From NCBI RefSeq assembly GCF_007997075.1, contig NZ_VORS01000005.1, forward strand, positions 186,001-250,000: a stretch of 64,000 nucleotides of DNA, given 5' to 3'. The DNA is from Polaribacter sp. IC073. GTDB taxonomy: Bacteria; Bacteroidota; Bacteroidia; Flavobacteriales; Flavobacteriaceae. Made by a program: the position numbers and the translations under genes. Shown piece after piece: positions 52,159-62,000 of the stretch (the first letter of the stretch is position 1; every line of letters begins with the position of its first letter). The notes beneath the pieces were generated by a model. It saw only the letters and a list, made by a program, of their open reading frames with translations. It searched no databases and was not told the DNA's origin.

Positions 52159-53781
52159 TTATTTCTTCTGCACCAATTCCATTAAATCTACATCGTTTCC
52201 TAATAAAATTTCTGTCGGATTTATTCTACCATCTTCGGGGCCGTTTTCTAATTTTAAAACACCTCTTGGGCAAACTGCAGCACAAACACCACAGCCCACA
52301 CAGCTAGAACGTATGATGTTTTCTCCTTTTTGTGCATAAGCTCGTACATCAATTCCCATTTCACAATAGGTAGAACAGTTTCCACAAGAAATACATTGTC
52401 CGCCATTTGTAGTAATTCTAAATTTCGATTTAAAACGTTGTATAAAACCTAAATACGCAGCCAATGGGCAACCAAATCTGCACCAAACCCTGTTTCCAAA
52501 AATCGGATAAAACCCTGTTCCAATAACACCCGCAAAAATAGCACCGATTAGAAAGCCATAAATATCTTGAATGGTTTGTGTTTGAATGCCGAGGACTTCA
52601 CCAGAACCAGAAAAAAAAGTGTACAAGGCAAAACCGGTCATCACCAACACAAAAATCAATACAGAGTGTACAATAATACGCTCTGCTCGCCAAGAAAGTA
52701 AGGTTTTACTAGAGAGTTGTCTGTAAGGGTCGCCTAATGTTTCTGCCAAACCACCACAACCACAAACCCAAGAACAGTACCATCTTTTTCCGAAGAAATA
52801 CACCATTACAGGTACTACAACAATGGTTAAAACAATTCCCCAAACTAAAATAAACAAGCCAAAACTACCACTAGCAAGCAATTCGTCTAAATTCCATTTG
52901 AAGAAAAAATCATAATCTAAAGGAAACGCATTCTTAAAATCATACCAAGGTTTTTCGAACCGAACTAAAATTTCTGGAATTAAAAAGGCAAATACAATTT
53001 GAAAGAACAAAACAGAAGTAGTTCTTAAAATTTGATATTTATTATGACGGTATTTAATGTACATTCTCACGGCCATCACAGACATCACTGTACAATATAA
53101 GAAGCCGTATAAAAACCATTGACTTGCAGGGTTTCCGTTGATAGATTTGCTAATAGGATCTACCAAATATACCCAGTTTACGATAAAATCTGGATAAAAA
53201 TAAAGGAGGATATAGAACGTAACAAGAAATAGAAAAGCAAACCAACCAATCCACCCACGGTTTGTCGATGCGCTTAGATAGATTCCGTCATTTTTTATCC
53301 CTGGTTTTCCTAGTAAAACAACATCCGGAATTATAAACATAAGTGCACCAATGATGCCCAAACCAAAAGTTAAAAACCACATAAAACCGGTGTTGTCTGC
53401 AGCAAATCCTTTTCCTGCTTTTTTTGCAAGTGTAAAACTTAAACTGTGTGGTTTACCAGATATTTTGTATTGGTATTGTGCGCCTTTTTTATCCCAATTC
53501 TTTTCTGCGTCATATTTCTGAATTCGGTTGTCATAAAAAGTATTGGAAGCCGCGTATGCTTTTGTAACACGACTAGAAAATTCAAAAATATTCAAATCTT
53601 CCGAGGTTACAACAGCGCTTTCTAAGGCACCTTTTATAACGGTACTTTTATAATTTTGCTCTTTTAGAAACGTATCTAAATCGGCTTGTTTTAAATTGAA
53701 AGAACCCGTGAAAATAGTTCCTATGAAGAAGAATAATCCTACTAAAAAAATGATTAGACCTAATTGTTTTATGAGTTTCAA
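52159..53781 (-). CDS. NosR/PceC-like membrane ferredoxin protein (4Fe-4S)
   Basis: A 540-residue inner-membrane electron-transfer protein. The N-terminal anchor (about 8-26) is followed by a periplasmic domain to about 130. Then come 5-6 transmembrane helices with YCSWVCGCGGLAETLGDPYRQ (cited in part: CSWVCGCGG, near 335) and the second CX3CP site CRFGCPLAAY. The C-terminus has two [4Fe-4S] clusters, CISCGNCSTYCEMG and CVGCGVCAAVCPRG (about 470-515). An FMN-binding domain as in NosR is not seen. No nos genes are nearby. It lies 56 bases downstream of an FAD oxidoreductase on the same strand, a probable redox partner. Confidence 0.88.
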   Translation of the reverse strand: MKLIKQLGLIIFLVGLFFFIGTIFTGSFNLKQADLDTFLKEQNYKSTVIKGALESAVVTSEDLNIFEFSSRVTKAYAASNTFYDNRIQKYDAEKNWDKKGAQYQYKISGKPHSLSFTLAKKAGKGFAADNTGFMWFLTFGLGIIGALMFIIPDVVLLGKPGIKNDGIYLSASTNRGWIGWFAFLFLVTFYILLYFYPDFIVNWVYLVDPISKSINGNPASQWFLYGFLYCTVMSVMAVRMYIKYRHNKYQILRTTSVLFFQIVFAFLIPEILVRFEKPWYDFKNAFPLDYDFFFKWNLDELLASGSFGLFILVWGIVLTIVVVPVMVYFFGKRWYCSWVCGCGGLAETLGDPYRQLSSKTLLSWRAERIIVHSVLIFVLVMTGFALYTFFSGSGEVLGIQTQTIQDIYGFLIGAIFAGVIGTGFYPIFGNRVWCRFGCPLAAYLGFIQRFKSKFRITTNGGQCISCGNCSTYCEMGIDVRAYAQKGENIIRSSCVGCGVCAAVCPRGVLKLENGPEDGRINPTEILLGNDVDLMELVQKK

Positions 53782-53837
53782 AATGCTATGTTCGTTTTAT
53801 ACTATTTAATTGGAGGTGTTTACTACTTAAAATACGC

Positions 53838-55190
53838 TTATCGTGTTTTGCTAAAAATACGTTTCCAACTTTTCTTTTTCAGTAGAATGTTGGCGTTGTT
53901 TTCTTTGTTGAATTTAGCCACAATTTCAGCTTCATGTAATTGGTAGAACTCAGGGTCAAAATTAGCATCTGCTAAATGCGCCAATACATGTGTTATGGGT
54001 TGGTTCTCGGTCAACCACTTGTCAAAAATTTCATGGCGCATTCGAATTCCAAAGGTATTTATACCCAAAAACAGCTGTGTATTTTTATCAAAAGAAATGG
54101 TAATGCATTTTTGTTCCGTTGGGTGCTGCCATTGAAAATACGCTTCATTTTCCTGTTTGCCTTTTTCACTAAAAACCCAACCATACGTCTGGTATTCGAT
54201 GTCTAAAAATTTCGCAGAATTAAACCAATGCCCGGGTTTGTAGGCTGTTTTATTGCCACAAATAGTTTGTGCCAAGGTTTCGCCCATCATTCTACCGGTA
54301 TACCAAACCGCTTCTATATTTCTCCGTTGGCCAATGGCTTCGTGTTGTTCTGCACAATCACCAATTGCATAAACGTTGGAGATATTGGTTTCTAAAAAAC
54401 GGTTGACTTTCACACCACGCCCTATTTCAATACCAGATTCTTTTAGAAAAGCGATGTTTGGTGTAACACCAGCAGTTAAACCCACGATGTTACAAGCTAT
54501 TTCTTCGCCAGTTTCTTCAATAATAATAGATTTTACGCGGCCGTTTTTGTCAGATTTTATTTCTTTTAAGTTGGTGCTTAAACGCAAATCTATGTGATGC
54601 TCTTTGATGTGCGCATTAAGCATTGCAGATTCTTGCGCAGGCAACACGCCGTTCCAAAAACTATCTTCACGCACTAAAAAAGTAACGGGTATTTTCCGGC
54701 TTCTTAACATTTCTGCCAATTCAATTCCTATCAAACCACCACCAACAATAACCGCCCTATTACAAGCCTTATTATCGGGTGCGAGTTTTTCTAACTTTTC
54801 TAAATCTTGTTTATGGTACATGCCAATAACCCCCTCTAAATCTTGCCCAGACCAACCGAATTTGTTGGGTTTAGAGCCTGTAGCAATAATTAATGTATCA
54901 TACGTTAAGGTTTCTCCGTTTGTAAAATTGAGTTGTTGGTCTTTGGTATTTATATTGTCTACAAAGCCTTCTTTTAATGCAATCCTGTTTTTCTCCCAAA
55001 ACCAATTTTCATACGGTTGTGTATGTTCAAACTTCATGTGTCCCATATACACATACATCAGGGCAGTTCTAGAAAAAAAGTAGGTTGTTTCTGCAGAGAC
55101 GATGGTTATTTTTTTATCAGAATTTTTTCTAATATGTCTAGCAGCAGTAACGCCTGAGATTCCGTTGCCAATAATTACAATATGTTCCAT
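53838..55190 (-). CDS. FAD/NAD(P)-dependent oxidoreductase (pyridine nucleotide-disulfide class)
   Basis: A 450-residue two-dinucleotide-fold flavoprotein. The FAD motif is VIIGNGISGVTAARHI (4-19), the NAD(P) motif VIVGGGLIGIELAEML (about 147-162), and the second FAD motif VYAIGDCAEQH (about 273-283). This arrangement resembles nitrite-reductase-type (NirB N-terminal) and ferredoxin reductases; there is no redox-active CxxxxC. The C-terminal extension of ~120 residues is unassigned. It is paired with the NosR-like protein downstream, suggesting electron flow between NAD(P)H and a membrane iron-sulfur chain. Confidence 0.88.
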   Translation of the reverse strand: MEHIVIIGNGISGVTAARHIRKNSDKKITIVSAETTYFFSRTALMYVYMGHMKFEHTQPYENWFWEKNRIALKEGFVDNINTKDQQLNFTNGETLTYDTLIIATGSKPNKFGWSGQDLEGVIGMYHKQDLEKLEKLAPDNKACNRAVIVGGGLIGIELAEMLRSRKIPVTFLVREDSFWNGVLPAQESAMLNAHIKEHHIDLRLSTNLKEIKSDKNGRVKSIIIEETGEEIACNIVGLTAGVTPNIAFLKESGIEIGRGVKVNRFLETNISNVYAIGDCAEQHEAIGQRRNIEAVWYTGRMMGETLAQTICGNKTAYKPGHWFNSAKFLDIEYQTYGWVFSEKGKQENEAYFQWQHPTEQKCITISFDKNTQLFLGINTFGIRMRHEIFDKWLTENQPITHVLAHLADANFDPEFYQLHEAEIVAKFNKENNANILLKKKSWKRIFSKTR

Positions 55191-55601
55191 GCTTCGTTAA
55201 TTGTAGCTTTTATGTCGAACGTCAAGTTAAGAACTTAATTGTGAATCTATAATTTATTTAAATTTAGAATCATTATAAATAGTGTTTATTTCAAATTTCT
55301 CTCAGAATGTCGCTGTTGTGGCTAATTAGCAACTAAAATTTAGCACTACAATAGGAGCTAAACATCCTTTGAACCTCAAAAAATAGTTTCGCTATTCGCG
55401 CCATAACGTTCTGGTTTCTGTAAAAAAGGCAATGCTAAATACCTTGCCTACCCAGTCATTTACACAGCGAAAGGAGTTGCTACTGTAAAGAGCAACAAAG
55501 GGGCAACTTTCATTGCCTACAAGAAAACGGACTTCTAAAGAAGTTTTAACAGGGGTTTAAGAACATTATTTTAACAAAAAGAAGTATTTTTAGAGTCATT
55601 T
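55191..55601. other. 411-base gap with a start-less coding-like remnant and inverted repeats
   Basis: A frame open from 55407 to TAA 55536-55538 has no ATG, but its translation ends GVATVKSNKGATFIAYKKTDF (only part quoted: KSNKGATFIAYKK), which looks like real protein. The same stretch holds nested repeats: GGCAATG/CATTGCC (55428-55434 and 55511-55517) and GTTGCT/AGCAAC (55476-55481 and 55491-55496). The palindrome GCTAATTAGC is at 55321-55330. No intact gene or secure promoter is seen. Confidence 0.5.
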
Positions 55602-56603
55602 ATGAAAACAAAAAAACAACTAATTTTAGTGCTAATTATCTTGAACTTTTCTTGTAAAAGTCAGACTAAAAAAATTAATGGCGTTAGTTTTGTTGCCGCT
55701 AGAGATTCGATAAGCAAGCAACATATAACCCCAGTATTAAAGGCGCAAAGTAATTATGTAGCATTAATGCCTTTTGGTTTTATAAAAGAATTAGCAGCTC
55801 CTACAATACTGCACAACACCAACAAACAGTGGTTTGGCGAAACTAAAAAGGGTTTGTTACAGTATGCAAAACATTTTCAGAAAGAGAAGGTGCGCATTAT
55901 GGTAAAACCACATATTTGGGTTTGGCGCGGTGCATTTACAGGGAATATAAAGATGAATTCGGAAGAAAATTGGAAAACCTTAGAAGATTCTTACCGAGAA
56001 TTTATGTTAACTTACGCCAAAGCTGCAGAAGATTTAAATGCAGACATCCTATGTATTGGCACAGAGTTAGAACAATTTGTCATGAATAGACCTGCATATT
56101 GGCAAAAATTGATTCAAGAAATTAGAACAATTTACAAAGGGAAACTTACGTACGCCGCAAATTGGGACGAGTTTAAGCGTGTTCCTTTCTGGGCAGATTT
56201 AGACTTTATTGGCATTGATGCTTATTTTCCGCTAAGTGATAAAAAATCGCCCACCATCGCAGAATATGAATTGGGGTGGAAAGTACACAAAGCAGCCATT
56301 TTAAAAGTTCAGCAGCACTCTAAGAAACCCGTTATTTTTACAGAATTTGGCTACAGAAGTATCGATTTTAATGGCAAAGAACCCTGGGACTCAAGCAGGG
56401 TAGCGGGTGCGGTAAATTTAGAAGCCCAAGCAAATGCTTTGCAAGCAATACACAATCAGTTTTGGAAAGAAGAATGGTTTGCCGGTGGTTTTATTTGGAA
56501 ATGGTTTCATGGACATGATAGGGTTGGTGGCGAAAAAAACAATAGATTTACACCACAGAATAAACCCGCAGAAGAATTAATTAAAAAGTTATATGGTCTT
56601 TAA
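55602..56603 (+). CDS. GH113-like glycoside hydrolase (TIM barrel), lipoprotein
   Basis: A 333-residue envelope enzyme. The lipoprotein signal is ILNFSCKS (Cys18). The (beta/alpha)8 barrel contains IMVKPHIWVWRG (about 97-108), the probable acid/base Glu in CIGTELEQF (about 151-159) and the probable nucleophile Glu in VIFTEFGYRS (about 244-253). WKWFHGHDR, near the end, lines the cleft. These features match family GH113 beta-mannanase relatives, though mannan specificity is not certain. It overlaps the next lipoprotein gene by 11 bases, so the two are coupled. Confidence 0.82.
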   Translation: MKTKKQLILVLIILNFSCKSQTKKINGVSFVAARDSISKQHITPVLKAQSNYVALMPFGFIKELAAPTILHNTNKQWFGETKKGLLQYAKHFQKEKVRIMVKPHIWVWRGAFTGNIKMNSEENWKTLEDSYREFMLTYAKAAEDLNADILCIGTELEQFVMNRPAYWQKLIQEIRTIYKGKLTYAANWDEFKRVPFWADLDFIGIDAYFPLSDKKSPTIAEYELGWKVHKAAILKVQQHSKKPVIFTEFGYRSIDFNGKEPWDSSRVAGAVNLEAQANALQAIHNQFWKEEWFAGGFIWKWFHGHDRVGGEKNNRFTPQNKPAEELIKKLYGL

Positions 56604-57990
56604 AAAAATAGTACTCCTTTTAATCGGTATTTTAATGTTTTCTTGCTCAGAAGATACCGCTATTTCTGTCGCAAGAAACCTGCAAGAATACATTGATGAA
56701 ACCTCTAAGATATCAGAACAACCCGTAGTTGCGTATGGGGCAAATGCAGATGCAAACACCCGTTTAACCTATGTTTTTTATTACCCAGAAGCGGGTGCTT
56801 CAGAGGTTCGGTATTACGAGTTAACAGCAGGTTCTTTAGATGAAAATAACTTTGCAAACTATCGAAGAGAAAGTTTGGTTAGCGAAGCTGTTTTTGGAGG
56901 TAAATTAAAACGTTTTTCACGAGCAAGCGATTCAGAAACGTGGTGTTTGGTCACCTATGTAAAAGAAGGTGCTTTAAGAATTTCTAAACCCATTAAACTA
57001 AAGAACACTTCTAAAGCTACGGTGTATACAGATGAAGTAACCATCAACTATAAAACTACATTAGAACCAAATTTTACTTGGAACGATAACACAACACCAG
57101 AAAGTGTTCTTTATTTTCAAGTAATTACAGATGAAGAAGAAGCATTTGTTTCTGCTACGCATACCAAAGAAAAATATTTTCAGTACTATGACCTTTCTAA
57201 TCTTGTAGCTCCGGTTATCAATACGGTTGTTCCAGAGACTTTGGTCGCAGACGCGGTTTACAATTTTACAATGCTGGGGATTGATGCAGATAATTGGGTA
57301 AACTTTGTGATTAAAGAACAATTTATTCCTAGAAATTTAGAAGAATATGTTACTGCAAATGCAGACAAACCAGTTGCATCTGCCATTGCTTTTGCGGGGA
57401 ATGCAAACGGAAATAAAGCGCAAACCTACATTTATTTCTATCCTATTGAAGGGGCTTTTCAGTACCGGTATTATGAAACCGAAAACACCAACGTAGATCA
57501 AACAGATTATGCTAATTATAAAAGAAGAAGTTTAACAAACGAAGTTCAGTTTGGTGGCAAGTTTAGACGGTTTACCAATAATTCTTCAGGCGAGGTTTGG
57601 TGTTTGGTTACGTATATTGCAAACGGAAAACTGCACATCTCTAAGCCTATTAAAACCAAAAACATTTCTAAAACTACAGAATGGACAACCGTGGTAGCTA
57701 TTACCTATCCAGAAACGTTAAAACCTGTTTTTACTTGGGCAGAGGGCATCCATGCAGAAAATGAAACCTATTTGCAAGTGCTTACACAAAACAATAATAC
57801 TTTTCTTTCGGGAACCTACACCACCGAAAAAACATTTCAGTATTATAATGAGGAAAATATAATAGATAAAATTCACACAGAAACCCCACCAGCGATTGTG
57901 TTAGATGATCGTTATAAGTTTTATGTATTCGGGTTGAGTTCAGATAATTGGATAAACCTCGTCATTCAAAACACCTTTATAGCACAATAA
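56593..57990 (+). CDS. Lipoprotein with two tandem ~220-residue repeats, function unknown
   Basis: Not recognised. 465 residues, lipobox LMFSCSED (Cys18). The mature protein is an internal duplication: residues about 29-245 and 247-463 align throughout. Shared landmarks are NLEEYV/NLQEYI, ANADANTRLTYVFYYPEAGA against ANGNKAQTYIYFYPIEGA, NFANYRRESL against DYANYKRRSL, the FGGKxRRF block, ETWCLVTYV against EVWCLVTYI, KPVFTW/EPNFTW and DNWxNxVI. The regular beta pattern suggests two beta-sandwich or propeller-like modules. It is cotranscribed with a GH113-like hydrolase, so a glycan-binding role is plausible but only inferred. Confidence 0.85.
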   Translation: MVFKKIVLLLIGILMFSCSEDTAISVARNLQEYIDETSKISEQPVVAYGANADANTRLTYVFYYPEAGASEVRYYELTAGSLDENNFANYRRESLVSEAVFGGKLKRFSRASDSETWCLVTYVKEGALRISKPIKLKNTSKATVYTDEVTINYKTTLEPNFTWNDNTTPESVLYFQVITDEEEAFVSATHTKEKYFQYYDLSNLVAPVINTVVPETLVADAVYNFTMLGIDADNWVNFVIKEQFIPRNLEEYVTANADKPVASAIAFAGNANGNKAQTYIYFYPIEGAFQYRYYETENTNVDQTDYANYKRRSLTNEVQFGGKFRRFTNNSSGEVWCLVTYIANGKLHISKPIKTKNISKTTEWTTVVAITYPETLKPVFTWAEGIHAENETYLQVLTQNNNTFLSGTYTTEKTFQYYNEENIIDKIHTETPPAIVLDDRYKFYVFGLSSDNWINLVIQNTFIAQ

Positions 57991-58079
57991 TGTATGGCAA
58001 GAAACTTTTTATTTTAGGTTTCTTTTCTTTGTTGAGCTCTTAGCAACGTGCGCAAAAAAAAGAAGATTTCAGCAGTTAA
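57990..58079 (+). pseudogene. Decayed third gene of the GH113-like operon (signal-peptide remnant)
   Basis: An ATG overlaps the previous stop (taATG) and encodes MYGKKLFILGFFSLLSS, a convincing signal peptide start, before TAG at 58041. Reading through the TAG in the same frame gives QRAQKKEDFSS, with AQ as a plausible cleavage site, then a second stop at 58077. So an exported protein gene appears to have been cut down. One base change (CAG to TAG) would explain the first stop; the rest of the gene is missing. Confidence 0.45.
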
Positions 58080-58128
58080 AATTGTTGGCAATAAAAGGTT
58101 AAAAACGGGGGCTGTATAGAAACAAATT

Positions 58129-58860
58129 ATGATGAAAAGAACATTTGCAATTGGCGACATTCACGGAGGCTTAAAAGCCTTGCTTCAAGTTTTAAATGCG
58201 TTAGAAATAACAGCAGAAGACACGGTCATCTTTATGGGAGATTATGTAGATGGTTGGAGCGAGTCTGCGCAAGTACTAGACTTTCTAATCGCATTCTCAG
58301 AAAAAATAAACTGTATTTTTATCAAAGGAAATCATGATGTGTGGTGTGAAGAGTGGTTGCATACAGCAGCTGCCAACCCTACTTGGTATCTGCATGGGGG
58401 TAAAGAAACCATCGCTAGTTATGACGGATTTTCTACGGAAGAAAAACAACAACACATCACCTTTTTAAAAAGCATGCCGTTGTATCATTTAGACCCAGAA
58501 AATAGGTTGTTTTTACACGCTGGTTTTACATCGATGCACGGCGTAGAAAGAGAGCTTTTTAAAGGAAATTTTTACTTCGATAGAACCTTGTGGGAAATGG
58601 CCTTGGCAATGGATGGAAGTATCGACAAAGACCACGCAACTTATCCCAAACGCTTACAGCATTACAAAGAAATTTATATAGGACACACCCCCACAACTAA
58701 TTTTGGTGAAACCATACCTATGAACGCCGCTAATATCTGGAATGTTGATACCGGTGCTGCCTTTACAGGGAAAGTAACCGCAATGAATATTGAGACAAAA
58801 GCCTATTTTCAAAGCGATGCCTTACCGAGTTTATATCCTAATGAAAAAGGTAGGAATTAA
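58129..58860 (+). CDS. Metallophosphoesterase (PPP-type serine/threonine phosphatase fold)
   Basis: A 243-residue calcineurin-like hydrolase. Metal-site motifs are AIGDIHGG (6-13), FMGDYVDGWSES (about 35-46) and IKGNHDVW (about 67-74), then HAGF (about 131) and IGHTPTTNFG (about 184-193). This is the pattern of bacterial PrpA/ApaH-like enzymes, which act on phosphoproteins or diadenosine polyphosphates. Start: ATGATG, either codon. The gene is isolated, followed by GC-rich repeats. Confidence 0.9.
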   Translation: MMKRTFAIGDIHGGLKALLQVLNALEITAEDTVIFMGDYVDGWSESAQVLDFLIAFSEKINCIFIKGNHDVWCEEWLHTAAANPTWYLHGGKETIASYDGFSTEEKQQHITFLKSMPLYHLDPENRLFLHAGFTSMHGVERELFKGNFYFDRTLWEMALAMDGSIDKDHATYPKRLQHYKEIYIGHTPTTNFGETIPMNAANIWNVDTGAAFTGKVTAMNIETKAYFQSDALPSLYPNEKGRN

Positions 58861-58869
58861 TAAATGAAA

Positions 58870-59035
58870 CGTCATTGCGAGGCAGCCCTCCCCCTAAGGT
58901 CATTGCGAGGAGGTACTACGCAGCAATCTGTTCATGATTCGTTCTTACTTCCATGAGCTTGCTTCGTGCCTCGCAATGACGTACAGTGTGGCAATGACGG
59001 GTGCACCCGCAATGACGCGTGCACCCGCAATGACG
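58870..59035. repeat. Dispersed GTCATTGCGAGG repeat with a tandem 18-base extension
   Basis: Perfect 13-base arms CGTCATTGCGAGG (58870-58882) and CCTCGCAATGACG (58969-58981), with a further direct copy GGTCATTGCGAGG (58898-58910) inside. It is followed by two exact copies of GTGCACCCGCAATGACG (59001-59017 and 59019-59035), 18 bases apart, plus a degenerate copy before them. It is non-coding and GC-rich against its AT-rich surroundings. The arms resemble a widespread Bacteroidota intergenic repeat. Confidence 0.85.
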
Positions 59036-59053
59036 TGCAACAACAAATCCCCA

Positions 59054-62000
59054 TCAATCTACCGTTAAAACCAGATCTTCAGAATGTACCATGCCCCCTT
59101 CTTTTAAGAACAACTTCTTAACAGTTGCGTCTGCTACTGCGGTAATGGTGGTTTCCATTTTCATGGCTTCAATAATAAATAAAGGCTGATTCTTACTTAC
59201 CTTTTCCCCTTTTTTAACCAAAATAGCAGACAACATCCCTTGTAAAGGCGCACCAATTTCTTTAGCATCGTTTCTGTCTGCTTTTAGATTTTCTATTGTA
59301 TGCACCTTTACAGCAGCATCCTTTATTTGCACAGCTCTACCTTGTCCGTTTACTTTAAAATAAACCGTAACCATACCATCGCTGTTCGGTTCTCCAATAG
59401 AATCTAAGGTAATCAATAAGGTTTTTCCTTTGTCTAATTCAATGATAATTTCCTCCCCCCTTTCCATTCCGTAGAAGAAATTCTTGGTTGGTAGATTAAT
59501 CAAACTATCATATTTTAAATGCTTGTTGTAAGCCTCTGTAAATACCTTCGGATACAATTTGTAGGATAAGAAATCTGTAAAATCGATGGGTCTGCTCAAA
59601 TCGTTTTCAAATATCTTTTTAAAATCGGTATAAGCAGCATCAATATCTAAAGGTTCTAAATGTGCATTGGGTCTGTCTGTATATGGTTTTTCTCCCTTTA
59701 GAATTAATTTTTGCAAATCTTTAGGGAAGCCACCAACTGGCTGCCCTAAATCTCCCTTAAAGAAACTCACCACCGATTGCGGAAACGAAATGGTGTCGCC
59801 ACGTTCTAAGACATCTTGCACCGTTAAATTGTTGCTTACTAAATACTGCGCCATATCGCCCACCACTTTAGAACTGGGTGTTACTTTTATAATATCGCCA
59901 AAAAGCAAGTTTACATCCCCATACATTTTGGTAATTTCGTGAAAACGATCTTCCAAACCTAAGGCCTGTGCTTGTGGTTTTAAATTAGAATATTGGCCGC
60001 CAGGTATTTCGTGTTTAAAAACATCCCCAGAACCTGCTTTTAAGCCAGACTCAAACGGATAGTAATAGTCTCTTACGGTTTGCCAATAATTAGAGTATTC
60101 ATTTAAAGAGTCTATATTTAAAGTACTTTCTCTGTCATTAAACTTTAGCATTTCTACCACCGAATTAAAATTAGGTTGCGATGTTAAACCAGACAGACCA
60201 CCCAAGGCAACATCTACCACATCTACGCCGGCTTCCATTGCTTTTAAATAGGTTGCAGATTGTATCGAAGAGGTGTCGTGCGTGTGTAAATGAATCGGAA
60301 TGTTTACGGTTTGCTTTAAAGCTGAAATCAACTCAAATGCTGCATACGGTTTTAACAAACCAGCCATGTCTTTAATGGCCAATATGTGTGCACCTGCATT
60401 TTCGATGTCTTTCGCTAATGTGGTATAGTAGTTAAGGTTGTACTTGGTGTTCTTCGGATTGAGAATGTCTCCGGTATAACAAATAGAACCTTCTGCCAGT
60501 CCATTGGTTCTTTTACGAACATGTGCTATACAAGGCGCAATCGATGGCATCCAATTTAGAGAGTCGAAAATTCTAAAGATGTCAACACCATGCTCCCAAG
60601 ACTGCTCTACAAACTTTTCAATTAAATTGTCTGGGTAGGCAGTATATCCTACGCCGTTAGAACCTCTAATTAACATTTGCAACAATACATTTGGCATTGC
60701 TTTGCGCAATAATTGCAAACGTTCCCAAGGGTTTTCTTGCAAGAATCGCATGCAAACATCAAAGGTAGCGCCCCCCCAAACCTCCATACTAAAAATATCG
60801 GGATTGTTTTTTGTGTAGCCTTCTGCAACTTTAAGCATGTCATAGGTACGCATTCTGGTTGCTAATAAACTTTGGTGCGCATCTCGCATGGTGGTGTCTG
60901 TAAAATGAACTTTCTTTTCATTCTTTAACCATTTAGAAAACTTCTCGGGGCCTAGTTCTGTTAGTAGGTCCTTTGTGCCTTTTGGGTGTGCTGCATGTGC
61001 ATCAAACTTTGGTACAATTGGTTTTAGAAACTTTTTTGAAAGGTCTTTTTTCTTGACATCCGGATTCCCGTTTACAATCACATCCCCCAAATACGTTACC
61101 AATTTGGTGGCTCTGTTTCTAGGCGCTTTAAAAATAAATAAATCAGGATTTTGTTTGATGAAGTTTACCGTTACATTTCCTTTTCTAAAAGTTTCGTGCT
61201 GTAGAATATTGTCTAGAAAAGGCATGTTGGTTTTTACACCTCTAATTCTAAATTCTGCCAAAGCACGCCGTACTTTTCTACAAGCGCCATCTAAAGTTCT
61301 ACTGTTTGCCGTTACTTTTACCAACATAGAATCGAAAAAAGGCGAAATAATGGCCCCTTGGTACACACTACCCGCATCTAAACGAATACCAAAACCAGAA
61401 GCACTTCTGTAGGTGGTAATTTCACCATAATCGGGTTTAAAATCGTTTTGAGGGTCTTCTGTGGTTATTCTACATTGCAGCGCGTAGCCTGTTACTTTTA
61501 CGGCCTCTTGATTGGGTATTTTTATTTGTTGATCTGTTAATTTGTAATCTCCCGCAATAAACAATTGTGTTTTTACTAAATCGATGTTGGTGACTACTTC
61601 GGTAACGGTGTGTTCTACTTGAATACGCGGATTTACTTCAATAAAATAAATAGCATCATCATCATCAACCAAAAATTCTACCGTACCAATATTGTTATAG
61701 TCTACCGCCTTACAAATGGCAATTGCATAGGCATAGAGTGCCTCTTTTATAGCAGGTTTAAGATCAAAGGACGGTGCAAACTCAATTACTTTTTGGTAGC
61801 GGCGTTGCACAGAGCAATCGCGCTCAAAAAGATGGACTGTATTGCCATAATTATCGGCAACTATTTGTATTTCTATGTGTTTTGGGTTGGCTACAAATTT
61901 TTCAAGAAAAACAGTAGCATCACCAAAAGCATTTAAAGCTTCCCGCTTACTTTCATTAAAAGCCCCTTTTAGTTCTGCTGCTTTTTGAATGACACGCATG

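Noticed and set aside
58987..59035. CRISPR array
   Set aside because: The repeats are back to back with a 1-base gap, not separated by unique spacers, and no cas gene is nearby.
60975..61412. 145-residue forward frame inside pyruvate carboxylase
   Set aside because: Antisense shadow of a highly conserved enzyme; no start signals.
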